From NCBI GenBank assembly GCA_016792845.1, contig JAEUKH010000028.1, positions 186,001-250,000 on the forward strand: a stretch of 64,000 nt of DNA, given 5' to 3'. A program made the translations under genes and the position numbers. Shown here one piece after another: positions 35,780-44,199 of this stretch; position 1 is the first letter of the stretch; each line of letters opens with the position of its first letter. The DNA comes from Myxococcales bacterium. Lineage in GTDB: Bacteria; Myxococcota_A; Polyangia; Polyangiales; Ga0077539. Under the pieces are notes generated by a model. That model saw only the letters and a list, made by a program, of their open reading frames with translations, did no database searches and was not told the origin of the DNA.

Positions 35780-36781
35780 ATGCGCATCGCGGTGCTTGGT
35801 TCGGGCAGCTGGGGCAGCGCTCTCGCGAAGGTGGTCTCTGACAACGGGCACACGACGTCGCTCTGGGGGCGTCGGCCGGAGCTGGCCGAAGAGATCGCAA
35901 CCACCCGAGAAAACAAGACTTTTTTGCCAGGGATTCGCTTCGCCGAGACGCTCTCGGCGACGAGCGATCTTGGGGCGGCGCTTGGGGGGGCCGAGATGGT
36001 GCTGGTGGCCATTCCGACCCACGGGCTTCGCGAGGTGATGCGGGCGGCCGAGGCGATGATGCCGCGCGGCGTGCCGGTGGTGAGCGCCACCAAAGGGATC
36101 GAGCAAAATTCGCTTCAGTTCGTGAACGAGGTGATCGCCGACGAGCTCCCCTTCACCGCCGAGACCTTCGTGGCGCTCTCGGGGCCGAGCTTCGCGAAGG
36201 AGGTCGCGGCGGGGCTCCCGACGGTGGTGGTGGCGGCGTCGCGCGACCTCGCCCTCGCCGAGGCCGTGCAGCGCGCCTGGTGGACCGACGCGCGCTTCAG
36301 GGTCTACCTTTCGGATGATGTCACCGGCGTCGAGGTCGGGGGCGCCTTGAAGAACGTCATCGCCATCGCGGCCGGGGCCAGCGATGGGCTCGGCTTCGGC
36401 CACAACGCGCGGGCCGCCCTCATCACCCGGGGCCTCACCGAGATCGCGCGGCTCGCGATGAAGATGGGGGGCGACGCCCTGACCCTCGCGGGCCTCGCGG
36501 GCATGGGCGACCTCGTCTTGACCTGCACCGGCGAGCTGTCGCGCAACCGTCACGTGGGCCTCGAGCTCGGCCGCGGTCGCAAGCTCAGCGAGATCTTGGG
36601 CGACATGCGTCAGGTCGCCGAAGGGGTGCGCACGGCCAAGAGCGCGTACGACCTCGCGCGCCGAGAGGGCGTCTCGATGCCCATCGTCGAGATGGTGTAC
36701 GAGGTGCTCTACCTCGACCGCCCCATCGGCGAGGCCGTGCGGTGGCTCATGACCCGCTCGGCGGGGCACGAGCGCGACTGA
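35780..36781 (+). CDS. gpsA: Glycerol-3-phosphate dehydrogenase [NAD(P)+]
   Basis: GpsA reduces dihydroxyacetone phosphate to sn-glycerol-3-phosphate for phospholipid synthesis. The 333-residue protein has the N-terminal Rossmann motif VLGSGSWGSALA, VSATKGIE and SGPSFAKEVAAGLPT, the catalytic Lys region VGGALKNVIAIAAG and the substrate-binding LAGMGDLVLTCTGELSRN. Length and motifs are canonical. It starts 38 bases after the FG-GAP kinase stop and is convergent with yhbY; the genes are not obviously linked in function. Confidence 0.96.
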   Translation: MRIAVLGSGSWGSALAKVVSDNGHTTSLWGRRPELAEEIATTRENKTFLPGIRFAETLSATSDLGAALGGAEMVLVAIPTHGLREVMRAAEAMMPRGVPVVSATKGIEQNSLQFVNEVIADELPFTAETFVALSGPSFAKEVAAGLPTVVVAASRDLALAEAVQRAWWTDARFRVYLSDDVTGVEVGGALKNVIAIAAGASDGLGFGHNARAALITRGLTEIARLAMKMGGDALTLAGLAGMGDLVLTCTGELSRNRHVGLELGRGRKLSEILGDMRQVAEGVRTAKSAYDLARREGVSMPIVEMVYEVLYLDRPIGEAVRWLMTRSAGHERD

Positions 36782-36793
36782 GCCCGCGGCCGC

Positions 36794-37096
36794 TCAGCCA
36801 GCGGCGGGCAGGGTGATCACGGGCTTGTTCGGGTGCCGACGGTACAAGAGCACCACGTTGCCGATCACCTGGGCGACCTCGCAGCGGAGCGCGGCCGCGA
36901 GGGCCTCGGCGCTCTCGTAGCGGTCTGAAGGCGCGTCGGCGTCGACCCGCACCTTGATAAGCTCGTGGGTGGTCAGCGCCGCGTCGACGGCCTCGCTCAC
37001 CGCGTCGGTGAGGCCCAGTTTGCCGATGTGAACCACCGGCGTAAGCGCGTGCCCGAGCGACCGAAGATGACGAACCTGTTTGCCGGTGAGTGCCAT
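36794..37096 (-). CDS. yhbY: YhbY-family RNA-binding protein (CRM domain)
   Basis: The 100-residue protein is a lone CRM (chloroplast RNA splicing and ribosome maturation) domain: LTGKQVRHLRSLGHALTPVV, HIGKLGLTDAVSEAVDAAL, HELIKVRVDADAP and GNVVLLYRRHPNKP. The GKLG loop resembles the GxxG of YhbY. These proteins associate with pre-50S ribosomal particles. The start at ATG 37096 is chosen from the family N-terminus. It sits downstream of rsmI and the sigma factor on the same strand, with a 164-base gap that may hold its own promoter. Confidence 0.92.
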   Translation of the reverse strand: MALTGKQVRHLRSLGHALTPVVHIGKLGLTDAVSEAVDAALTTHELIKVRVDADAPSDRYESAEALAAALRCEVAQVIGNVVLLYRRHPNKPVITLPAAG

Positions 37097-37260
37097 AACG
37101 CGGGGGCCCCTTTCGCACGCCCTCCGCCGTTGTGCAATCACCTGACGCGTCGGGGCGACGCAGCGGGGCCGCCCGGGCGGTCGTCGGGGCGCGAGGCCTC
37201 GGCGGTGCTCGGCGCGCGTTCGGCGCCCGCACGGGGCCGTCTCGGGGCGGCGTTGGGGCG

Positions 37261-38139
37261 TCAGGGCTCGCGCGGGGCGCTGCGGGCCAGGGCTCGGGCG
37301 TAGACGTCGGCGCGCTTCAGGCCGAGGGCCCGGGCGACCTCGCGGGCGGCGTCGCTCGGGCGCATGCCCGCCGCGAGGGCGGCGTCGAGGGCGCTGTCGA
37401 CGGCGTCGAGGCCCTCGCCCTCGGCGGCGGGGGCGTGTCCTTCGAGCACCACCGTGATCTCGCCGCGGAGCGACTCGGGGGCCTCTCGGAGCTGCGCGAT
37501 GAGCGCGCCGAGGGTGCCGCGAAGGGCCTCTTCGTGGAGCTTGGTGAGCTCACGGCAGATGGCCGCGCGGCGGTGCGGGCCGCAGGTCGCTTCGAGCGCT
37601 TCGAGGGTGCCGAGGGTGCGCTCGGGGCTCTCGAAGAACACCGTCGGGAGCACGTCGTTCGCCGTGGCCGCGAGGGCCGTGCGCCGCGCCACGCCGTCAC
37701 GGGGGTAGAAGCCGACGAAGCGGAATCCGTGTTCGGCGAGGCCTGAGATGACCAGCGCCACGAGCACCGCGCTCGGCCCCGGGAGCGCCTCGACCCGCAG
37801 CCCCGCCTCGACCGCGGCGCGCACGAGGACGCCGCCCGGGTCGCTCACGAGCGGCGTGCCCGCGTCGCTCACCAAGGCCAGGGTCTCGCCCCCGCGCAGC
37901 CGGTCGAGGAGCCACCCGAGCTTGTGGCGCACGACGTGGTCGTCGAGGCGTTCGAGCGGCCTCTCGATCGAGAACGCGTTGAGGAGCTTCAACGTGCGGC
38001 GGGTGTCTTCGGCGAGCACCGCGTCGCAGCGTCTGAGCCCGTCGAGGGCCCGCAAGGTGATGTCTTGAAGGTTGCCGATGGGGGTCGCGATCACCACAAG
38101 GGCCCCGCCCGAGGGGCGGGAGGGCGCGGTCTCAACCAA
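37261..38139 (-). CDS. rsmI: 16S rRNA 2'-O-ribose C1402 methyltransferase
   Basis: RsmI methylates the ribose of C1402 in 16S rRNA using S-adenosylmethionine. The 292-residue protein has the tetrapyrrole-methylase fold with [68 protein letters not shown] and FRFVGFYP. The C-terminal domain has [20 protein letters not shown] prefer TTG 38139 because GGAGAGG lies 8 bases upstream; TTG 38157 is an in-frame alternative. Either way it overlaps the end of the upstream sigma-factor gene and is probably co-transcribed with it. Confidence 0.93.
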   Translation of the reverse strand: MVETAPSRPSGGALVVIATPIGNLQDITLRALDGLRRCDAVLAEDTRRTLKLLNAFSIERPLERLDDHVVRHKLGWLLDRLRGGETLALVSDAGTPLVSDPGGVLVRAAVEAGLRVEALPGPSAVLVALVISGLAEHGFRFVGFYPRDGVARRTALAATANDVLPTVFFESPERTLGTLEALEATCGPHRRAAICRELTKLHEEALRGTLGALIAQLREAPESLRGEITVVLEGHAPAAEGEGLDAVDSALDAALAAGMRPSDAAREVARALGLKRADVYARALARSAPREP

Positions 38140-39250
38140 ACTGAATGGCCTCTCCAAGCTCGCTGGTCAGAAACGCCTTGAGCTTGTCTTGGAGGCGCTT
38201 CTCAAGCTGTCGCACCCGCTCGCGCGAGATGCCGTACCGGTCGCCGATCTCTTGGAGCGTCACGGGCTCGTCGGCCACGATGCGCTCGCGAAAGATGGTG
38301 ACGTCTTTGCCGGTGAGGGTCTTCTCGAAGGCGTCGAGTCGGCTCCGCACCATGTCGCCGAGCTCGGCCCCCGCGAGGGCGTCGTCGACCGAGGCGTCGC
38401 CGCTCGGCAAGAGCTCGAGCCGAGAGGTCGGCTTGCCGTCGCTCTCTCCGACCGGGGCGTCGAGCGAGACGTCGTTGCCTGAGAGGCGGCGATCCATCTC
38501 GATGACCTCTTGCTCGTTCACGTCGAGGCGGGCCGCGAGCTCGCTGCTCGTCGGGTCGATGCCCATCGTGAGGAGGCGCTGCTTCTCTTTGTTCAGATTG
38601 AAGAAGAGCTTGCGCTGGGCCTGGGTGGTGCCGAGCTTCACGAGCCGCCAGTTGTTGAGGATGAAGCGCAGGATGTACGCGCGGATCCACCAGGCCGCGT
38701 ACGAAGAGAGCTTGACCCCGCGGTAGGGGTCGTAGCGCTTCACCGCTTGCATGAGCCCGATGTTGCCCTCTTGAATGAGGTCCATCAGGTTGCGGTAGGC
38801 GCGGCGGTACTCGTACGAGATCTTGACCACGAGCCTGAGGTTCGAGGTCACGAGCCGGGCCGCGGCGTTGACGTCGCCGGTCTTCTGGTAGCGCTCGGCG
38901 AGCTCTTGCTGCTCTTCTGCGCTCAAGAGCTTGTGCCGCTGAATCTCAGAGATGTACGCGGCGAAGGGGTCGTACCGGCCCAGCGAGCGCTCGCGGTCGT
39001 CGCCGCGCGCCGCGACGCTGCCGCCGAGCGATTCGCCGACCTCGACCTCGCCGACGTCATCGGCGACCTCGCCCACCACGGCGTCGTCGTCGAGCTCGGC
39101 CTCGACGGCCTCGGTGTCGCCGTCGCCCTCGGCCTCGGCGCTCGCGGCCGACGGGCTCGTGGGGGTCTCTTCTGCGGGCAGCTCGGGCGCCGCCGAACGC
39201 GCCCCGCGCGCGGTGGCCCTTCGAGGCGAGGCTGTAGAACGGTTGGCCAC
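38132..39250 (-). CDS. RpoH-type (sigma-32 family) alternative sigma factor
   Basis: The 372-residue protein has an acidic, low-complexity N-terminus of about 85 residues ([20 protein letters not shown] then many Asp/Glu), followed by sigma regions. Region 2 shows [40 protein letters not shown] and [34 protein letters not shown] matches the RpoH box. Region 4 reads [20 protein letters not shown]. Start GTG 39250 is chosen since AAGGAG lies 7 bases upstream. It lacks the region-1.1 of primary sigma factors. The acidic extension is atypical for RpoH. A heat-shock role is probable by family. A hairpin sits in the leader. Confidence 0.9.
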   Translation of the reverse strand: MANRSTASPRRATARGARSAAPELPAEETPTSPSAASAEAEGDGDTEAVEAELDDDAVVGEVADDVGEVEVGESLGGSVAARGDDRERSLGRYDPFAAYISEIQRHKLLSAEEQQELAERYQKTGDVNAAARLVTSNLRLVVKISYEYRRAYRNLMDLIQEGNIGLMQAVKRYDPYRGVKLSSYAAWWIRAYILRFILNNWRLVKLGTTQAQRKLFFNLNKEKQRLLTMGIDPTSSELAARLDVNEQEVIEMDRRLSGNDVSLDAPVGESDGKPTSRLELLPSGDASVDDALAGAELGDMVRSRLDAFEKTLTGKDVTIFRERIVADEPVTLQEIGDRYGISRERVRQLEKRLQDKLKAFLTSELGEAIQFG

Positions 39251-39272
39251 GGCGATGCTCCTTGTTGAGAGC

Positions 39273-39288
39273 CTCGACCTTAGTCGAG
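39273..39288 (-). promoter_or_regulatory. Small hairpin in the leader of the sigma-factor gene
   Basis: CTCGAC and GTCGAG form a 6-bp inverted repeat with a 4-base loop, 12 bases upstream of the AAGGAG ribosome site of the RpoH-type gene. There is no T run, so it is unlikely to terminate transcription. It could affect translation, as RNA thermometers do in other rpoH genes, but this is speculative. Confidence 0.25.
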
Positions 39289-39351
39289 CCTGGGCCGGGC
39301 GTCGACGGTCGATCCGTGAAGGGGCGCTCGGGTCAGGGCCGCGGCGCGTCG

Positions 39352-39960
39352 TCAGGCCCGTCGATGCAGCCCTTCGGAGCCTCGCGAAAACATCACATCG
39401 GTGCGCAGCACATACTTCCACCCGCGGGTGACGGGCATGCCGGCGTGCAAGATGGGATGCCGAAAGAAGAGCGCCGCCCCGGTCTCTGGGGTGACCTCGA
39501 AGGCGTCTGCGTTGCGCGGGTCAAAGCGCGTCGTGCCGCCCTCGCAGTCGGCGTTCAGGTACACCATCATCGTGAGGAGGCTCTGGGCGCCGTCGCCGCG
39601 TCGGTAGGCGCCGTCGATGTGGGGTGCGAAGTACTGCCCCGGGCCGTACCGATAGAGCCGAAGGCGCTCGTTGAGACCCACCAGGTCGCAGCCTTCGAAG
39701 CGCGCGGGGAGATAGCGCCGGGTGATCGCGAAGAGGGCCGCGGCCTCGTCGAAGCTGTCGACGATGACCCTGCCGTTGTTGCGCAGGTCGGGCCGAAGCA
39801 CGGCGCCGCCCGCGAAGGAGATGGGCGCGGCCTCGAAGCCCTCGCGCTCGCCGAGGGCGACCCATCGGTCGCAGGCCTCGGGTGAGAGGAGGCCCGGCAC
39901 CGACCAGACCTCGCCCGCGAGGTGAACGACGACGCCCGACGGGGCCTCGCTCGGCGTCAC
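39352..39960 (-). CDS. 2OG-Fe(II) oxygenase, prolyl 4-hydroxylase-like
   Basis: The 202-residue protein is a P4H-type double-stranded beta-helix dioxygenase. It has [20 protein letters not shown] with the H-x-D iron ligands, [18 protein letters not shown], and [20 protein letters not shown] with the distal His and the Lys that binds 2-oxoglutarate. There is no signal peptide. It should hydroxylate a protein or small molecule; the substrate is unknown. The GTG start overlaps the stop of the upstream gene of unknown function (GTGA), so the two are coupled. It precedes the RpoH-type gene by about 100 bases. Confidence 0.88.
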   Translation of the reverse strand: MTPSEAPSGVVVHLAGEVWSVPGLLSPEACDRWVALGEREGFEAAPISFAGGAVLRPDLRNNGRVIVDSFDEAAALFAITRRYLPARFEGCDLVGLNERLRLYRYGPGQYFAPHIDGAYRRGDGAQSLLTMMVYLNADCEGGTTRFDPRNADAFEVTPETGAALFFRHPILHAGMPVTRGWKYVLRTDVMFSRGSEGLHRRA

Positions 39961-40631
39961 GCGACGAGGTCGATGGGTGCGAGGAGCGCGACCATGGCGT
40001 CGTCTTCGCTGGCCGACAGGGCGACGCGCACCGAGACGCCCTCGGCGGTGCGCTCGGCCCAGACGAAGGTCGGCGCGACGGCGTCGTCGAAGAGGCCGAG
40101 CGCGGGCACACCCCGCCGCGACACGCCGACGTACGCGGGCGAGGCGGTGAGGGCGGCGAGGCCGGGGCGATCGAGGAGGCCCCCGGGGGCGAGGCCCTCG
40201 ACGTGGGGCAGGGCGTTGAAGGCCTGCAACGCTGCGGCGTCGGCGCTGCTCAGCGAGCGCGACGCGCCGCCCGCGAGCACCGAGGCTGCGCGCCAGGCGG
40301 CCCCGACCCAGAGCCGCGGAGAGGGCCGCGTGTCGACCTCGGCGCGCACCACCACGGCCTCGTCGAACCACGCGGCGATGGCAGCGCCGCGGCCGCGGGC
40401 GAAGGCCGCCACAAGGGCGTCGCGGGCGCGGAGCGGCAGCACGAGGTACGCGTCGTCGGCCGAGAGCTCGGGCGCCGCCGCGAGGCTGACCCGGGCGCCC
40501 GCGGCGACGGCGCTGAGGTCGTCGACCGCGGCGAAGACCACCACCAAGGGCGTCTCGGCAAAGGGGTATTGCCCATCTGAGACCACGCTGCGCGGGGCCT
40601 TCTCACCTGCGGTCACCAGCCGGAGGAACAT
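39957..40631 (-). CDS. Hypothetical protein coupled to the 2OG oxygenase gene
   Basis: The 224-residue soluble protein has no recognised motif. It alternates beta-like and alanine-rich helical stretches (FLRLVTAGEKAPRSVVSDGQ; YLVLPLRARDALVAAFARGR; SVRVALSASEDDAMVALLAP) without Cys or a signal peptide. Its stop overlaps the dioxygenase start, so it may be a partner or substrate of that enzyme. ATG 40631 gives the only natural start. Codon use matches neighbours, which supports it being a real gene. The 71 bases before it are non-coding. Confidence 0.6.
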   Translation of the reverse strand: MFLRLVTAGEKAPRSVVSDGQYPFAETPLVVVFAAVDDLSAVAAGARVSLAAAPELSADDAYLVLPLRARDALVAAFARGRGAAIAAWFDEAVVVRAEVDTRPSPRLWVGAAWRAASVLAGGASRSLSSADAAALQAFNALPHVEGLAPGGLLDRPGLAALTASPAYVGVSRRGVPALGLFDDAVAPTFVWAERTAEGVSVRVALSASEDDAMVALLAPIDLVA

Positions 40632-40702
40632 CGCCCGCGGAACAAAGCACCGGCCGCACCCCGACGCAACATTTCATCGGCGCCCGTCGGCCCGCTCCGC
40701 CC

Positions 40703-41065
40703 TCACGCGCCGAGCGGCCGACGCGGCGTCGCCACCCCCGGCCAGCGCAACGCGCCTGCCAGCATGGGCCCCGGCGCGATGAGATCGCCCTCGTCGAAGA
40801 GCTTGAAATTCAGCAGGGCCATCCACAGCCTGAGGTGGCGCGGGTCGCGGGCTTCGGGGTGTGCGGCGAGGTACCGCGCGTTAAAAACGTACTGGGCCGT
40901 GACGCCGTGGGTGCTCGGCTCGAACCACTGAATGAGGTCGGCCTCGACGCGACCCTCGACGCCCTCAGGCAGCCCCGTCGGCGCCTCGTCGAGGGTGTCG
41001 TGCTCGGGGCCCTCGATCGCGGCGTCGCCGAGCCGAAACCGGAGCCGGTGCCACACGCCGCTCAT
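40703..41065 (-). CDS. Hypothetical protein coupled to the MFS transporter
   Basis: The 120-residue soluble protein starts at ATG 41065, overlapping the MFS stop (ATGA). It shows an acidic middle (LPEGVEGRVEADLIQWFEPS) and a helical C-terminus (LRLWMALLNFKLFDEGD). No family is recognised. Tight coupling suggests it serves or follows the transporter. A longer upstream frame inside the MFS gene is an artefact. Composition and codon bias match neighbours. Confidence 0.55.
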   Translation of the reverse strand: MSGVWHRLRFRLGDAAIEGPEHDTLDEAPTGLPEGVEGRVEADLIQWFEPSTHGVTAQYVFNARYLAAHPEARDPRHLRLWMALLNFKLFDEGDLIAPGPMLAGALRWPGVATPRRPLGA

Positions 41066-42300
41066 GCCACCGACACCCGCGCGCTGCCCTCGACCGACGC
41101 GCTCGGCCCCGCCCGAAAGGCGCCGAAGGCGAAGGCCCCGAGCGCCAGGTACGCGGCCCCGGCGACCCAGGCCGTGCCCGAGAAGGTCGCGTGCAGCGAC
41201 GACGCCTCGACGGCGCGGCCGAAGAGCGGTGAGATCGCCGCGAAGAGGAGCCGCCGCCCCATGCCCTCGACCGAGAGCAGCGTGGCGCGCTCGTGAGAGT
41301 GCACGATCACGCGGTTCATGAGCATGCGCATGAGGGGCGAGAAGACGCCGAAGGCCGTCGCGAGGAGCACCATCAGGGGCACGCAGAGCAGCCCGTGGTC
41401 GGTGCCCATGAGCGCGTACGCGGCCAGCAAGAAGAGCCCCAACGCTACGCTGAGGCTGGCCACCCGGTACTGCTTGAAGAGGTAGCCCGACGCGCTCGCG
41501 AGGAGCGCCGTGCCGATCTCTTTGAGGGCCGCGAGGGCGCCCATCGAGAGCACCGTGTAGCGCAGCCACGCGCCGTGAAGGTGCGCCTCAAGGTGCGGCT
41601 GATCGGCGAAGAGCGAGAGTCGCAGCAGCACGAACGACACCGCGCCGAACAAGACCACGCTGGCGAGGCGAGGGTCGGTGCGCAGGGTGTTGAGCGCCCG
41701 CCGCAGGTGGTCGCTCACGCGCCCTTCGCGGAGCGTGCGACGCTCAGGCAGGCCGAGCGCGACGACGCCCGCGACGGCGGTGGTGAGCGCCGTAAGCCAG
41801 AACACCGCCGTGGGGTGGGTGTAGTGGTAGAGCAGCGAGCCGACGAGCACCGCCGCGAGGTTGCCGAGGCCCTTGGCGGCGGTGCCGAGCCCCTCCCATC
41901 GGCCGTAGTGGCCGAGCTGCTTGCGGGCGTTGAGGTGGTCGTAGAGGTAGGCGCTGTCGGCGCCCGAGGCGAGGCACATCGAGAGCGCCGAGAGCACGTT
42001 GGCGAGGGCGAAGGCCCCAAAGCCGCGGCCGAAGATGAAGCACAGGCACGCGAAGCTCATCACGAAGGCCCCGAGGCTCATCGCGACGCGGCGCCCGCGC
42101 CGATCTGCGAAGGCCCCGGTGGGCACCTCGAAGGCCACCGCGGCGAGGCCGAAGACGACGTTCAGATCGAACACGTCGGCCACCGAGAGGCCGCGGTGCT
42201 GGAGGTAGTACACCTGAAAGGGCGCGAAGGCCCAGGTGAGCCCGAGCGTGCGGTAGGTGAGATAGGCCGCCAGGGGCCGTTCGTGAAAAACCTTCAACAT
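41062..42300 (-). CDS. Major facilitator superfamily transporter
   Basis: The 412-residue protein has about 12 membrane helices and MFS loop signatures: a loop-2 motif FADRRGRRVAMSLGA with the G-x3-D-R-x-G-R-R pattern, and the distant symmetry of two six-helix halves. It begins MLKVFHERPLAAYLTYRTLG at ATG 42300. Substrate cannot be inferred; related proteins are often annotated as drug or sugar efflux. It starts 98 bases after the gspN stop on the same strand and might read through from the secretion operon, but is probably independent. It is coupled to a 120-residue protein. Confidence 0.85.
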   Translation of the reverse strand: MLKVFHERPLAAYLTYRTLGLTWAFAPFQVYYLQHRGLSVADVFDLNVVFGLAAVAFEVPTGAFADRRGRRVAMSLGAFVMSFACLCFIFGRGFGAFALANVLSALSMCLASGADSAYLYDHLNARKQLGHYGRWEGLGTAAKGLGNLAAVLVGSLLYHYTHPTAVFWLTALTTAVAGVVALGLPERRTLREGRVSDHLRRALNTLRTDPRLASVVLFGAVSFVLLRLSLFADQPHLEAHLHGAWLRYTVLSMGALAALKEIGTALLASASGYLFKQYRVASLSVALGLFLLAAYALMGTDHGLLCVPLMVLLATAFGVFSPLMRMLMNRVIVHSHERATLLSVEGMGRRLLFAAISPLFGRAVEASSLHATFSGTAWVAGAAYLALGAFAFGAFRAGPSASVEGSARVSVA

Positions 42301-42397
42301 GCCTGCGTCACGGTCGACAGTACCGACCCGGGGGGCAGTGTCCAATCTCTGGCGACGCTGCAACCGAAATCAGCCGGGCGCGGGTCACCCGGGTCGT

Positions 42398-43552
42398 TCA
42401 GGGGCCGAGCCCCGGGGGGAAGCCGCCGCCCGCGGGCGCGGCGCCGTTCGCGTTCATGTTGCCGCCTGCGGGCAGGCAGGTCGGGCCGCGGGCGAGGGTG
42501 CCCGAGCAGCGGAAGGCCATCATCCCGTCGGGGCGTCGCGCGCGCCGCAGGTCTGGCACCATGTCCATCACGCTGAGGATGCGCCCGGCTTGTTCGCTCT
42601 TGTTTCGGTACACATCGGTGAGCCTGAAGCGAATGCCGAGGCTGAGGGTCGAGTCTGCGGTGTTGGGGCGCAGGTTGACCGACCCGTCGATGGCGAGGTC
42701 AAACTCGGGCGAGTGTGAGGCCGTGCGCTCGAAGACCAGCGCGCCGTTGCGGGCCACGATGTTGAGCTCAAGGCGCCCCGCCCGAATCTGCTCGATGGTG
42801 ACGCCTCCCATCCGCGGGATCATGAACTGTGCGTGGCCGTCTCCGACCATCAACCGATCGACCGCGAGGGTCACGGCGCCGCCCACCTGTGCCACGTTGC
42901 CGTCGGGGATGGTGAGGTTGACGTTGCCGCTCATGCGGCCGTTGAGGGGCAAGCCGACGGCCTGCACCATGGGCCCGAGTTGGGCGACATTGATGTCTTT
43001 GATTTCGAGCTGAAGCTCGGTCAGCGCGGGCGGCGGGGCCGGGGTCGCGCGGCCGCTCGGGCTCGGGGCCGCGGCGCCGGGCGTGCTCGGGCGCGGGGGG
43101 TTCAGCAGCACCGAGAGGCTGCCTTCGAGGGTGCCGCTCATGCCTTCGATCTCGAAGCTCGCGTTGAGGTGACCGATCAAGAGCGGCAGGAGCGAGAGGC
43201 GGACCTTGACGCGGTCGAGCTCCATCACCGTGGGGCGCGCGCCGGCGGGCACGGTCTGCCCCGGGGCGGCCTGCGGCAAGAAGGTGACGGTGACATCGCG
43301 GGCTTCGAGGCCCGGCAAGAAGGTCGGCCCGAGGCGCCCGATCGACATCTCAAGGCCCGAGGGCGTGCTGATGCCCGTGGTGCGCGAGACCCGCGGCGCC
43401 TCGACCTGCGCGACGATGAGCTCGGCGAGCCGATCGTAGGGGAAGGTGAAGTACACGAAGGTCAGGAAGAAGAAGAGAAAGACCGCGGGGTAGAGGCCCA
43501 GCCGAAGGAGCCACGGTCGCATCGCCATCAGCCGGTCTTTGAGCGCGCTCAC
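42398..43552 (-). CDS. gspN: Type II secretion protein GspN
   Basis: The 384-residue protein has one N-terminal membrane helix (LYPAVFLFFFLTFVYFTF) and a long periplasmic region of amphipathic strands (FEIEGMSGTLEGSLSVLLNP; GRMSGNVNLTIPDGNVAQVG; DLAIDGSVNLRPNTADSTLS), resembling the GspN fold. GspN is an accessory type II secretion component, typical of deltaproteobacteria and of some gammaproteobacterial systems. The C-terminus ends in a Gly/Pro-rich tail with two cysteines. Start is GTG 43552, overlapping the gspM stop (GTGA). It is the last gene of the gsp operon. Confidence 0.85.
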   Translation of the reverse strand: MSALKDRLMAMRPWLLRLGLYPAVFLFFFLTFVYFTFPYDRLAELIVAQVEAPRVSRTTGISTPSGLEMSIGRLGPTFLPGLEARDVTVTFLPQAAPGQTVPAGARPTVMELDRVKVRLSLLPLLIGHLNASFEIEGMSGTLEGSLSVLLNPPRPSTPGAAAPSPSGRATPAPPPALTELQLEIKDINVAQLGPMVQAVGLPLNGRMSGNVNLTIPDGNVAQVGGAVTLAVDRLMVGDGHAQFMIPRMGGVTIEQIRAGRLELNIVARNGALVFERTASHSPEFDLAIDGSVNLRPNTADSTLSLGIRFRLTDVYRNKSEQAGRILSVMDMVPDLRRARRPDGMMAFRCSGTLARGPTCLPAGGNMNANGAAPAGGGFPPGLGP

Positions 43553-44199
43553 GGTGCGTCCTCGCGGGCGCGGTCGGCGCTGCGGGCGGGGCGCTCGCCG
43601 GCGCTTCGCTCACCGGTGCTGCGCTCGCCCTCGGGCTCGGCCACGGGGTCGAAGGTCGAGATCACCATGTCGTCGACGTCGTAACGGTTCGCTTCGCCGA
43701 AGCGTCGTCGCACCCGAACGCCCGTGATCGCCACGGGGAAGCTCGCGCGGTCGATGCGCTCCATGAACTCGGCGAGGGCTTCGAGGGGCACGGCCCGCAG
43801 CCGAATCACCACGCTGCGCTGCGTAAACCGCGAGCCCGCCGGGGCCGCGGGGCGGTCTTGGGCCTCGGCCACCTGAACGTGCGCGGCCTGGGCCTGCTCT
43901 TCGACGAAGGTCGTGAGCGCCGGGGCCCGGGTGCGGTACCGCGCGAGGATGGCGTCGCGACGCTGATTGCGCGCCGCGATGCGGCCCCGCGAGCGCTGAA
44001 GGAAGCGCAGCGCTTCGACCATCGAGGCGCGCTCTTCTTCGATCGCCGCGAGGCGACGCGACGACCACCAGCCGATACCGCCCAGAACCAAGAGCAGCGT
44101 GACCGCGCCGAGGGCCAAGAGGAGCCGCTTCTCGCGGGCACTGAGCCCCGCGAGGGCCCCACGAACTGAACTAAGCGCCGCCGCCACGAGAGCCTCCAC
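43549..44199 (-). CDS. gspM: Type II secretion protein GspM
   Basis: The 216-residue protein has a cytoplasmic N-terminus (LSAREKRLLLALGA), one membrane helix (ALGAVTLLLVLGGIGWW), a coiled-coil part and a ferredoxin-like periplasmic domain (RFTQRSVVIRLRAVPLEALA; FPVAITGVRVRRRF). GspM stabilises GspL on the inner-membrane platform. Start GTG 44199 lies inside the gspL 3' end (28-base overlap). The C-terminus has a run of SAGER/STGER repeats that looks unstructured. Similarity is structural rather than by strong motif, but gene order makes it secure. Confidence 0.85.
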   Translation of the reverse strand: MEALVAAALSSVRGALAGLSAREKRLLLALGAVTLLLVLGGIGWWSSRRLAAIEEERASMVEALRFLQRSRGRIAARNQRRDAILARYRTRAPALTTFVEEQAQAAHVQVAEAQDRPAAPAGSRFTQRSVVIRLRAVPLEALAEFMERIDRASFPVAITGVRVRRRFGEANRYDVDDMVISTFDPVAEPEGERSTGERSAGERPARSADRAREDAP

